Below, piece after piece: positions 44,324 through 56,107 of a stretch of 64,000 bases of DNA. How positions within the stretch are numbered: the first letter of the stretch is position 1; every line of letters begins with the position of its first letter. A model generated the notes under the pieces. The model had not been told where the DNA came from. It saw only the letters and a list, made by a program, of their open reading frames with translations, and made no database searches. The translations under genes and the position numbers were made by a program. The stretch is from contig JAOTOL010001310.1 in assembly GCA_034440575.1 (NCBI GenBank), forward strand, positions 442,001 through 506,000, written 5' to 3'. The DNA comes from Imbricaverruca yamaguchii (taxonomy: Eukaryota; Arthropoda; Thecostraca; Neoverrucidae).

Positions 44324-46084
44324 GCAAAGTGTATGAGCATGTCCTTCAGGAAAACTAGGAAATTGGGTGGGGAGGGATGAAATTGCATTGCCAACTCAGG
44401 AATATTCCAATAGTGTCAGCCAAGGCAATATAACATCAAAGTCAGCAAATAGGGACAGCAGTAGTTCAAGGAGGCAGAGTGATAGTTCATCTAGTGATAA
44501 AAGAACTCTTCAGCATGAAAAAGCCAAAGATGGTTATGGAGCATTTGTTAAATGTATGATGTTTAATGCTCAGAGTATCCGATCCAAATTTGATGAGTTC
44601 AAGTGTTATGTTGCTGAGGAGGAACCAGATTTTATTTGCATTACGGAGGCATGGGTCAGTGAAGGGTATTTTGGAGATAACTTGCAGGACTATGATATCC
44701 AGGGATACAATATGTTTTCGTGCAATAGGGGTCCAGCTATGAAAGGGGGTAGTGTAATGCTCTATGTGAATAGCTTATTCAGTTCTCGAAAAGTAGCAGG
44801 TGGGGATAAAAATGTGTCTGTGGAGTCCATTTGGCTTGATGTCACTGTGGGAAAAGGCAACAGCAATACTCTAATGATAGGAGCTTTCTACCGAACGGTA
44901 ACCCTGCCACATTCTCAGCAACTGGAGCTTCTTGATAAGGTGATTTGTGAGGAAATCAGTAGAAACTTTCCGAGGAAGTGCATTATTCTTGGTGACTTTA
45001 ATCTATAAGGATATGAAAATGTTGGTGTTGGCTCCCCATCATTCAAAATGTTTAGGAAATGCCTTGAAGAGGACCTGTTCTTACACCAGTTTGTATCGGA
45101 ACCCACCAGGCATGGCTCATTCTTGGACCTTATATTCTCGGATTTAAGTGACTTGGTTCAAGACTTGACTGTAGGAGAAACTCTAGGAAGAAGTGACCAT
45201 AACATAGTTAGAATCAAGGCACATGCAGGGGAGATTATTAAGGATAATTTGGTAAAGGTTCTACATTTCAACAGAGCAGACTTTGACTGCATGAGAGCGG
45301 CTTTAAGTGCCGTCAGATGGGAAGAAGAATTCTTCAATTTAAATGCCTGTGAAATGTGGGAAAAGTTCAAATCTTACTCGAAGGAAATTCAGATTAGACA
45401 TGCCCCCCAAAAGCAAAGACGCTAAAAGAAGGGTAGGAAAGCCAGCATGGCTTACACCAGACTTCATAAAAGCAATTAAGGCTAAGAAAACTGCATTTAG
45501 AGTGTTTAAAGAAGCTTAAAATGTTGTTAATCTAAAGGCGTATCGAAAAGCTAGAGACACTGTGAAGCAAAAAAACCAGAGCAGCAAGGTGAGCAAAAGA
45601 ACTGGATTTAGCTAGGAACTGTAATGGGGACAGTAAAAGTTCTTTAGTTTCTACAAGCTGAGTAAAGTTTCTAGCACAATTGGTCAACTGGAAGTAAATT
45701 GGACTACATTGGGGGAGGATAGTGAGATGGATGAGGAGCTGAGCAAGCAGTTTAAATCAGTGTTTACATTGGAAGATATGACTAATCTGCCGACCGTACA
45801 CCATAGTTCAGTGACTATGATCTGATAAATGATGTTGATTTCATTGATAGTGATGTTATTTACAATCATATCAAGAAAATAAAGCCAAACAAGGCACCAG
45901 GACCTGATGAAACTTATGCTAGGGTATTCCGGGAAGCTGAAAAGGAACTGGCATTTCCACTTAGTATAATATTTTGGAGATCAGTTTCACAAAATGAAAT
46001 TCCAACCGATTGGAAAAGGGCAAATGTAGTTCCCATTTTCAAGCAAGGAGAAAGAGGGAAAGTTGAAAACTATAGGCCAGTAAG

Positions 46085-47144
46085 CAGGGTGGGAAACTTG
46101 CTTTCCGGGTTTGGAGTCGGAGTGCAAACAGATTTCTCCCGGAGTACATTTTCATGCACATAATATTTTTCAGGCATGGAATCTATTTGCCGGTAACCGA
46201 CGAGAAAAGCATATGTACCTAGTCAGTGTCTACGTAATAGGCATAATACACATCATTTTTGGTCACATCAAAGCATAGAAACAAAGAAGTGAGCAATGGA
46301 TGGCACCACAAGACAGTGAGTTGTGATCAGCTCAGCTTTGTCTCTCATAACTCACAGGAGCAATGTGCCTTCCTTTCTCTGTTTGTCTCAGCATAGTGCT
46401 AGGCAAAATGAAAAACACAAATAATTCACGGTTCACCCTCAGCTCAGAGCGTACACCTACCTACATACACAGTCAATTCAACGCACGATACGGACCCACA
46501 ACACTACCTCACACGCAGTCGGAATCGAGGGCGGTGCGCAGAGGATCAGTCAAGGTCTTGTGTTTGCGGCATGACGATGTTAAGTGTTCAAAACACGTGT
46601 TCAAAGTTGCTAATGGTTATGACGTCATTTACAAATTACCTTGCATTGATTGGCTAAAGGACAGTTTTCGTAACAGAAAATGCTAACACAGCAAATTCCG
46701 ATCGGCGGCCTCCGCTGCACTCCGGAAGCGACTCTTAAAGCAGTCAGTTCTTCCCACTATAGGGTGGCTCGAAAGCAGGTTTCTGGACACGCACCGGCCG
46801 AATTTGTAGCGACCGGAGGCCATTATATTCAGTGCGCATGCGCGAAGTTTGGCGCGTTGTCGTCGGTATTTCCCCTGTTTGTGGTTTCGTGTGGTGTGTG
46901 TGTTCGGTTGCTGTCTGTGTGCTTGATGGTACGAAAAGTGTATAGTTATTTGGTAACCGTAAGTAGAATAACATGTTTGGTGGATATTTTCTTCAATCCT
47001 GTATTAGTTTTTTAGTAGTATTTTTGTCCTTCTGTATGTTTGTGTCGGAGTACATGTGGAGCCCATTCTATCCAGTATGAATCCGGAGTGCAAAAATGTT
47101 TTAAGAGATGAAATCTCTTAAAAAGTGCCTTAATTCCCACCCTG
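46085..47144 (+). mobile_element. hAT-C: 1,060-bp hAT-type transposon
   Basis: Ends are CAGGGTGGGAAACTTGC and, on the opposite strand, CAGGGTGGGAATTAAGG. It is flanked by the perfect 8-bp duplication CCAGTAAG (46077-46084 and 47145-47152), exactly inside the CR1 NYRPVS motif. Near both ends there are GGAGTGC / GGAGTAC motifs. A perfect 11-bp stem lies at 47099-47123. No transposase is visible. Confidence 0.94.
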
Positions 47145-47494
47145 CCAGTAAGTCTCACATCCCTAGTCTGCAAGGTACTCGAATCAATTATCAAGGATAT
47201 AATAGTTATCTGGAAGGTAACAGATTGATTCAAGATACTCCACATGGGTTTAGAAAAGGACGATCGTGTCTCACAAATCTCTTGGGCTTTTGGAACTTCG
47301 CCACAGAACAATTTGATCAGGGAAATCAGGTCGATGTAGCATATCTTGACTTTAGTAAGGCCTTTGACAAGGTACCCCATAAACGGTTAATGATACAGCT
47401 TCAGGCCCATGGTATTGCAGGTAGCATCTTAAAATGGATAGAACTGTGGCTTTCAGGTAGACAGCAAAGAGTTATGCTAAATGGTACAAAGTCA

Positions 47495-47772
47495 CAGTGT
47501 CTTAAAATTACTTCACCATTAACTGTGTGGATGAAGAAAGAAGTTGCTTGGGAATAGTGAAAGATTGGAAGAAAATAAAGGATCGCTACTTAAGGATTAA
47601 AAAGGCGGAATGCCTTTCACTTCAGTCACATGCGTTTTACATTTTTTAGTAGTCGTGTGTATAATGACTGCCCACACATGTAGCAAAATGGTAAAAACCT
47701 AAAACAAGGATGAAATAGCACAATTCCATTAACTGTGAATTTCCAGGCCACATGGTCAATTATTTTACATTG
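47495..47772 (-). mobile_element. hAT-B2: 278-bp non-autonomous hAT-type transposon
   Basis: Plus-strand ends are CAGTGTCTTAAAATTACTTC and ATTATTTTACATTG. It is flanked by the perfect 8-bp duplication CAAAGTCA (47487-47494 and 47773-47780). It is the inverted relative of hAT-B1 with the same length, and it interrupts the CR1-A reverse transcriptase. Confidence 0.94.
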
Positions 47773-48830
47773 CAAAGTCATGATGGCAAAATGTTCTTAG
47801 TGGAGTCCCCCAGGGGTCAGTACTGGGGCCACTACTGTTCATTATATGTGTAAGTAACATTGAAAGTGGCCTAAGCAGTAAAGTTTTGAGCTTTGCGGAT
47901 GATTTGAAGGTCTTTAGGGCAATAACAGGTCAAAATGAGCATATCTCGCTGCAAAACGACTTAGCCGAGCACGTGAAGTGATCCGAAGAATGGCAAATTA
48001 AATTTAATTTTGAGAAGTGCAAAATCATGCATGTAGGTAAGCAGCACATGAAGGCTCCATACTCGATGGGTGGCCAAGTGCTATCAATGACTCAACAGGA
48101 GAAGGATTTAGGTGTTATTCTAAACACAAAATTGGGAGCATCAGAACAGACCAAGGAAGCCAGGAAGAAGAAACTGAGAATGCTCGGGACAATAAATAGG
48201 AATGTACCATACAGAAGTGAGGAAGTCATCAGGAAGCTTTACTGTGCACATGTCAGGCCACATTTGGAATACTGCATCCAAGCTTGGTCTCCTAGCTATG
48301 AAAAAGATTGTTGGCTTTTAGAGAGAGTACAAATGAGGGCTACAAAAATGGTTAATGGCATAAGCAACCTGGCATATGAGGAAAGATCAAAGAAATTGAA
48401 TATGTTTTCACTTAGACATAGAAGGCTGAGAGATCTCATCGAGGTGTTTAAATTTGTCCATGGTTTGGCGAGGGGATATCTTGGGGAATTGCTTGAATTG
48501 AACAGAAATGATGCAATTAGAGGTCATCAATTAAAAATTAAAGTTAACCACAGTAGAACAAGGTTAAGGCAGACTTTCTTCACCAACGGGGTAGTAGAAC
48601 ACTGGAACCAGCTGCCAGAAAACATTGTCAGTAGCAGCACATTGAACATCTTTAAAAACAGCATATACAATCATTATAAGAATAGAGGGCTTGCATTTCA
48701 GTATTACAGGGAGGGCTGATTGACAGATTTGGTGGGCAACTGGTTCAGTGTACAGAGTGCAACCAAGAAGGGCCCTTGTGGCTCATAGTTGCACTAATCT
48801 TTCATGTCTTTATGTCTTTATGACTTCATT

Positions 48831-49364
48831 CACTTGAACATTGCCGAACATATCAACAGTGTATCACGTTCAGCTTCTGGAAACCAAATATCAGCCAACG
48901 TCATGATTTGCTATCGGCGGTTACACGAAGCACACGGACAAACGACCGACACGTGGACATCACTCCAATGCGACACCAACGACTCGCGTCGTGGCACGGT
49001 GCAATAAGCTAAGTTTACCAGCCAACAGTTGTGGCCTCGTGTATGTGATTTGTTTTGATTTGTCGCTTTGTGTTGCGACAAAACGTCCCGATTGGTGAAA
49101 TCACCAACTCCTTGTTTACCGGCCCTCCTGGGCTGCGTTGAGTGTTAGCTGCGCTGTAGACAGACAGCCACGGCCACCGCTACAAACATAGCCACAGCCA
49201 CAGCCACAGCCGGAGACACAGTCACAGTCATATTCACAGTCATATTCACAGCCGTATGGTAGCCATGGCCATAGCCGTAGCCATATGGTCTGAAGAACAC
49301 TCGGCACTCCACTCCCCTGACTTGACATTCAACCAGCGCTCGCACACGCACGCACGCACACACA
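48831..49364. other. No feature recognised before the CAGA satellite
   Basis: Mixed sequence. A short imperfect repeat of CACAGCCACAGCC and CACAGTCATATT lies at 49180-49250. Confidence 0.45.
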
Positions 49365-50897
49365 GACAGACACAGACATACAGACAGACAGACACAGACA
49401 GACAGACACAGACATACAGACAGACAGACACAGACAGACAGACACAGACAGACAGACACAGACAGACAGACACAGACAGACAGACACAGACAGACAGACA
49501 CAGACAGACAGACACAGACAGACAGACACAGACAGACATACAGACATACATACAGACATACATACAGACATACAGACACAGACAGACACAGACAGACACA
49601 GACATACAGACAGACAGACACAGACAGACACAGACAGACACAGACATACAGACAGACAGACACAGACAGACACAGACATACAGACAGACAGACACAGACA
49701 GACACATACAGACACAGACATACAGACAGACACAGACATACAGACAGACAGACACAGACAGACACAGACAGACAGACACAGACAGACAGACACAGACATA
49801 CAGACAGACAGACACAGACACAGACAGACAGACAGACAGACACAGACATACAGACAGACATACACAGACAGACACAGACAGATAGACACAGACAGACACA
49901 GACATACAGACAGACAGACACAGACACATACACAGACAGACAGACAGACAGACACAGACAGACAGACACAGACAGACAGATACAGACACAGACAGACACA
50001 GACACACAGACAGACAGACACAGACAGACAGACACAGACATACAGACAGACAGACACAGACAGACAGACACAAACAGACAGACACAGACAGACACAGACA
50101 GACAGACACAGACAGACAGACACAGACAGACAGACACAGACAGACAGACACAGACAGACAGACACAGACAGACACAGACAGACACAGACAGACAGACACA
50201 GACAGACAGACACAGACAGACAGACACAGACAGACACAGACAGACATACAGACATACAGACACAGACAGACACAGACAGACACAGACATACAGACAGACA
50301 GACACATACAGACACAGACAGACACAGACATACAGACAGACAGACACAGACATACAGACACAGACATACAGACATACAGACACAGACAGACAGACACAGA
50401 CAGACAGACACAGACATACAGACACATACAGACAGACACAGACAGACACAGACAGACAGACACAGACAGACAGACACAGACAGACACAGACAGACAGACA
50501 TACAGACAGACACAGACAGACACAGACAGACACAGACATACAGACAGACAGACACAGACAGACAGACACAGACATACAGACAGACAGACACAGACATACA
50601 TACAGACAGACACAGACATACAGACAGACAGACACAGACAGACAGACACAGACAGACAGACACAGACAGACAGACACAGACAGACAGACACAGACAGACA
50701 GACACAGACAGACAGACACAGACAGACAGACACAGACAGACACAGACAGACAGACACAGACAGACAGACAGACAGACACAGACAGACATACAGACACAGA
50801 CAGACAGACACAGACAGACAGACACAGACAGACAGACAGACAGACACAGACAGACACAGACAGACAGACAGACAGACACAGACAGACAGACAGACAC
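49365..50897. repeat. 1.5-kb CAGA/CACAGA compound satellite
   Basis: CAGACAGACA and CACAGA units are mixed with CATA variants for over 1.5 kb. The minus strand has three long overlapping frames of [11 protein letters not shown] type (up to 624 residues), and the plus strand reads as TDRQTQT. I treat all of these as artefacts. Irregular order of the variants argues against simple recent expansion of one unit. Confidence 0.97.
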
Positions 50898-51273
50898 CTT
50901 CCAACGTCTCGGGCTCCCCTCAGTCGACCTAGAGGTGATTCACGTTGGCCCGGACTAAGGTTCTCAGTGTATGCCCGAGGGGAATCTCCATGTACTCTGA
51001 GGCAATATTCATCGGTCAAGGGTCCTCTCCATCATGTCGGGGTCTCCATCAGCCCTGAGGCCCTTCAAGTCGGCAGGGAGGCCCTTCAAGTCGACCCTGC
51101 AACGCAGGTGTAGGAACAAGGGCTAAATGGCACATAGACATAAAGACATAAAAGATCAGTGCAACTATGAGCCACAAGGGCCCTTCTTGGTTGCACTCTG
51201 TACATTGAACCAGTCGCCCACCAAATCTGTAAATCAGCCCTCCCTGTAATACTGAAAAGCAAGCCCTCTAATC

Positions 51274-52537
51274 TTATAATGATTGCCTATGCTGTTCAAT
51301 GATGTTCAATGTGCTGCTACCGACAATGTTTTCTGGCAGCTGGTTCCAGTGTTCTACTACCCTGTTGGTGTAGAAAGTCTGCCTTAACCTTGTTCTGATG
51401 TGGTTAACTTTAATTTTGAATTCATGACCTCTAATTGCATCATTTCTGTTCAATTCAAACATTTTCCCAAGATATCCCCTCTCCAGACCATGGACAAATT
51501 TAAACACCTCGATGAGATCTCTCAGCCTTCTATATGTAAGTGAAAACATATTCAATTTCTTTGATCTTTCCTCATATGCCAGGTTGCTTATTCCATTAAC
51601 CATTTTTGTAGCCCTCTTTTGTACTCTCTCTAAAAGCCAACAATATTTTTCATAGCTAGGAGACCAAGCTTGGATGCAGTATTCCAAATGTGGCCTGACG
51701 TATGCACAGTAAAGCTTCCTGATCACTTCCTCACTTCTGTATGATACATTCCTATTTATTGCCCCGAGCATTCTCAGTGCCTTCTTCCTGGCTTCCTTGG
51801 TCTGTTCTGATGCCCCCAGTTTTGTGTTTAGAATAACACCTAAATCCTTCCCCTGTTGAGCCATTGATAGCACTTGGCCACCCATCGAGTATGGAGCCTT
51901 CATGTGCTGCTTACCTACATGCATGATTTTGCACTTATAAAAATTTGATTTTATTTGCCATTCTTCGGACCACTTCACAAGTTCGTCGAAGTCTTTTTGT
52001 AGCGAGATATGCTCATCTTGACCAGTGGCGTCGCCACGAAATTCTTCCAGGGGGGGCGAGATCGAAAGGAGGCCTCCTGCTCCCCGAAAAGGGGCCTCCT
52101 ATTGTTTTTAGGCCCTTAGTATGGTTCGGGCATGGGAAACTGAGGGCTGGAGGGCCTCCTTTTCGTCCTGGAGGGCCTCCTTTTCGTCCTGAGGTACCTT
52201 CTTTTCGTCCTGGGGGCCCCTTTTTCGTCCTAAGGGCCTCCTTTTCGTCCTGGGGGTTTCGTTTTCGTCCTGGGGGCCTCCTTTTTGTCCTGGGGGCCTC
52301 CTTTTCGTCCTGGGGGCCTCCTCAAATTTCAGGGGGGGGGGGGGCGCCCCCCAGTCTCACGACAAGGGGGCAATTGCTCCCTCTGCCCCCCCCCCCCGGT
52401 GGCGACGCCCCTGATCTTGACCTGTTATTGCCCTAAAGACCTTCAAATCATCCGCAAATTTCAAAACTTTACTGCTTAGGCCACTTTCAATGTTATTTAC
52501 AAATATAATGAACAGTAGTGGCCCCAGTACTGACCCC
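51274..52537 (-). pseudogene. CR1-B reverse transcriptase C-terminal half
   Basis: VNNIESGLSSKVLKFADDLK (52515-52440) holds the FADD catalytic block. The frame then meets hAT-D2 after ITGQD and resumes at 52014 with HISLQKDF. From 51978 an open frame of 234 residues runs through MHVGKQHMKAPYSMGG, RPHLEYCIQAWSPSYEKYC and HWNQLPENIVGSSTLN. Where CR1-A has a TGA, this copy keeps Trp in LVKWSEEWQ. The 3' end of the ORF is altered relative to CR1-A. Confidence 0.88.
52023..52413 (+). mobile_element. hAT-D2: 391-bp hAT-type element with internal minisatellite
   Basis: Ends are CAGTGGCGTCGCCACG and GGTGGCGACGCCCCTG. It is flanked by the perfect 8-bp duplication ATCTTGAC (52015-52022 and 52414-52421). 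The interior has about nine units of GGGCCTCCTTTTCGTCCTG. It is otherwise almost identical to hAT-D1, with G and C runs at 52332-52345 and 52385-52397. Confidence 0.95.
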
Positions 52538-55097
52538 CTCCCCCCACTTTTCATTAAGGTTGAGCATTAATGCTGTGTTAAACAGCGATGCATGGCAAGA
52601 AGCAACTTCAAAAGAGGTTTGGAACGCTCACTCCCCAACCTCCCAAACTTTTTGGATACGTTTCTACGCCTCTGGGCTCTGGGTTGCATGTTTAAGCATT
52701 GAGCTGGTTATTAGCCGACGCCGAGTCTCCTGATCGGTGCACCCGGAGGCCGCCCTCTGGTGGTTTTGACACATTTATGTGCTTCGTCCCAGCGTAAATG
52801 ATAGTACATGTTCAACGACCTCAAAGCGGCCTCAAGCTCAAAGCGAACTTTTGAGCCTCAAAGCGGCTAGAAGGGAGGAGGGGCATGACCTAATGCTAAT
52901 CTCTGGATCCGCCGCTGGCATAGGGAAAATTAATTTCCCTTGCCGAAATCCTGGATGCATTGCAGCATCAACGCCAACTCAACACGCATTTGAATAGGGG
53001 AGACAAGTTTTCATGTGGATTATTTCATGCAACATCGTAGTCGTGATGCTGAATTTTCCAAAGCTTCCGGGGACGAGCCTAGCCTTTGACACCACCCATA
53101 CATTGAATCAGGTGTGGAGCTTCTTACGTTCTTCCTGAAGCCTGGGGTGCATCATCTTAAGCTTGGCCCCACAACTTCTCGTTATCTTAACATGGGACGC
53201 TATGGTGGGGGGGGTCTCCACGAACAAAAATTGGCAGCACTCATTTCTTCGATGAGCTCCACGCATTGGGCTCAACCAACGGGTAATTTTCAAACTTCAC
53301 CTATGCACTGGATTCATCAATGGCTGTTCACCCCCTCCCCAGTACAGCACAGTTTCACTTACCGTGATCAGGAGATTGATCAGCACAAAGAAGAGCTTCA
53401 CGCAGCGGCAGCAGTCATTGAGGGCCATGTTTGACGCGGTGATTTCTTATCAAAAGCAAACCAACTTAGCTTGAACTGGAACACTCCTTTGTTCAGTCCG
53501 TTGGCCAATTGTGGGGGAAAGATTTGGGGAAAATCCAGTATAATCTATTAAAGGGCTCTTCGAATATTCGCAACCTAAATCCACACGTATACACTGAGCA
53601 GCGACACCCTCAACTCTCAGGCACCAGGCGCACCAGGCCAACCACGCGCGGCTGCGGCACCTCCCCTCACCCCAGTACACAAGTAGCGCGCGCACTCTAC
53701 TTCGATTCCAGCAGGTATCATGAAGTTCTAATGATGACGCTAGATGGCAGTAAAGTCGATAGTGATGGCACGAATGTATCCCTGTACTGGCACCTGCTTA
53801 ATACTTTTTTAAAACAAAATGATAGCTTTTGTTTGCAGTAAAGTTGTCGCATAGATAAACAAAATATTTCACAATGATTAATAAAAAGTTGGTCTATTGT
53901 GCAATAATTTGACATAAGCCATTGAATAGCATCATTTTATACTAAGGAGAACGGACAAACTTGCCTAACGCGTCGGACTTTTCGAGGTATATAATTTAGC
54001 CTTACTGACATTATCAGGTTAAATATTTTCACAGCAGTAATTCTCTTATTAATATCGAAATGATTAACAGAAAATGAAATGCTATGAAGTTGAACGAAGT
54101 TACTTTTACTTATTTTTCACACTATGGCAATTTGGAATGTTTCGCCTCAAGGTAATCGACTAATCAACAGGTTGGAATTTGTGGTTGGTGGTGGTGATGG
54201 TGGTGGTGTAGGATGGGGTATGGAGTATGCGTTGGTGGTTGGATAAGATGATTATAACTTAAAGCTGTTGCGAAGGTGTTCCTGACACAAGTGTTGCATC
54301 CGTGGATACCTGAAAAGGTTAGGTTTGTTCCCGTATGTCGCTGTACTTCGTCGTTACAAGACAGTTCTTTCCTCGACTGCGCCAAGAAGGTGCCAAATGG
54401 CTTCCTTTGTCACCTGCGAGCATTTTACCTTCGCGTAGGAGTGTAGTATTTGCTTTTTCTGGTGCTTTCACGATTTTGCTGATTTCTAGACAAATTGCGT
54501 TCAGATTTCCTTGTTATCATGTATCATGTGCTTGGCAGCAAAAAGTGTTCACTAGATACCTGCCTACCTACCTATTAGGCACCTACCTACTACCCATGTG
54601 CATAGTTGGTGATAATTGAATGTAATGTTTGTTTAGGATGTGCTTTTTTGGTACCCATATGTTTGTGCTATCAAATGATTCATTGCTCTTTATTTTTTTG
54701 GGGGTATTTGTCAGTGTACCTATACAATATGGTACAACTTGGTATGCACCCAAACTGCAAAGTATGGCACTCAAGATCTTGTAGGTGCAGGGAGTGCAGG
54801 AAGCTTTGCAGATGGTGCAGCTGGTGTGGGCATGGGTTCTGGATGCAGGTGCACAATAGCTAACTAACTGATTAGCTGAAAATATTCAGAGTGCACCACA
54901 TTTGTCTCCGATGATAGTTGCCCAGTATATTTACTGTGCATATATAATATAGCAGATGGGAGACAAATGGAATGGCTAATAAAAATTGTGGCAAAGGAAT
55001 GCTACTCTCCCATTGGAATAAATCACCAATTTGTAGTTATGGGTAATTTTCATTTCTTGCAATTTCTCTTCCACTTCATTGTTGTTCCAGTAGCTCT
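52538..55097. other. No gene recognised
   Basis: A lone hAT-like right end, GGATCCGCCGCTG, lies near 52905. GGTGGTGATGGTGGTGGTG is at 54185-54207 and (CTAC)n at 54560-54592. No ORF has a recognisable domain. Confidence 0.45.
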
Positions 55098-56107
55098 AAC
55101 CTGATCAGGGTGGGAAACTTACTTTCTGAGTACATCATGTATTGGTATGCATGACACCAACAAACGTCAGTTTTTCCAACACTGACCATAACATGGTAGT
55201 ATTGCTTTAATGGAATTAAAATAAATGTTAGCATTTCATGCTGTATATACCATACAAACATGTCTGTACATATAGCTAGCTGCTAAGTCAGCAATACATA
55301 GGCAAGCTAAGTCATGAATGTGTGGAATTGTGCCAAGGAATGCATCTAGTGGAAATGCCCCCAGTAGCAAAAGTACTCCCAAAATATACCCATGATATAT
55401 GCAAATTGGATAGATATTGCCTGAGTGTGGGTGGGTGACATATTCCCAAAGTTCACAGATGAATATTTATGATAAATAGGCATGACATGATGTGAATACA
55501 CCAATAACATTTATCTTGGCAGAGCTCAGGATGAATCGCACACAAACTCATCTTGGGTGGACCACACAACTAGGATCATCCTTAAACAAACACTTCTCTG
55601 AAGGACTAGTCACACAAGTAATGAGCCGAGTTCACCCGTGATTCATTCGAATTATTGCAAACTCCCGTTGTTGTCCAAAATCTCAAACACTCCAAAAATG
55701 CACTTCATGGCCCTGGTCAACCTTTGCACCATTCCGAGTATGTGAGCACCATTCGCCACCGACGCATAATCACAACTCTGCCTCAGACCTCAAAATTGGC
55801 TGTGGTTAAATTATTAGTGAAGGATGAGGTTATAAGCCAACTTCATGAGCCATGATATAAAAAAATGATAACAAAGGTATACTTAATCAGTGTCAACGAA
55901 GTTCACAAATGCCCACCCGGAACCGGCTCAGCGCACAATTGATACAACAAACCCCACGTGACTATTGGATATATGTTTTTGGAATATTAAATGGTTTAAT
56001 GAAAATTATACTAAAACAATCTGTCTAAAGTAGTTTTATTCTCACTACCAGAAACAGTTATTTTGCATGAAAAAGCTGGGAAAAAATGACTGAAACCGAT
56101 TCTTATT

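Larger units (their letters stand above)
44556..48719 (+). pseudogene. CR1-A ORF2: APE endonuclease and reverse transcriptase (broken)
   Basis: The endonuclease (44556-45290) holds MMFNAQSIRSK (Asn), FICITEAWVS (Glu), LGDFNL (Asp, Asn) and GRSDHNIVRI (Asp-His). An in-frame TAA lies at 45006-45008 and a frameshift near 45415. The RT begins near 45850, with NKAPGPDE and WKRANVVPIFKQGE, and is cut at NYRPVS by hAT-C. It resumes at 47145 with SLTSLVCKVLES, then shifts frame. YLDFSKAFDKVPHKR carries a catalytic Asp. hAT-B2 follows at 47495. GVPQGSVLGPLLF and FADDLKVF lie at 47805-47910, and a TGA replaces Trp near 47981. The C-terminal part (48027-48719) is open, with HVRPHLEYCIQAWSPSYEKD. Function is lost. 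Confidence 0.87.
41790..48830 (+). mobile_element. CR1-A: CR1-type LINE carrying three hAT elements
   Basis: The plus strand holds a probable 5' UTR, ORF1 with an esterase-like domain (from 43080) and ORF2 with APE endonuclease and reverse transcriptase. The 3' UTR ends in TTTATGTC octamer repeats at about 48808-48828, a form typical of CR1 3' ends. No RNase H is seen, as expected for CR1. Insertions are hAT-D1 (42323-42955), hAT-C (46085-47144) and hAT-B2 (47495-47772). Frameshifts and stops make it inactive. The 5' limit is a guess based on a GC-rich start near 41790. Confidence 0.82.
51124..52537 (-). mobile_element. CR1-B: 5'-truncated CR1 LINE carrying hAT-D2
   Basis: On the minus strand it starts within the RT at GSVLGPLLFIIF (near 52535) and ends with TTTATGTC-type repeats at 51130-51150. 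It is very close to CR1-A over the shared part. It is split by hAT-D2 at 52023-52413. Confidence 0.9.

Noticed and set aside
49145..51019. Minus-strand ORF of 624 residues made of SVCLSVCV
   Set aside because: It is a translation of the CAGA/CACAGA satellite. Several frames are equally open.
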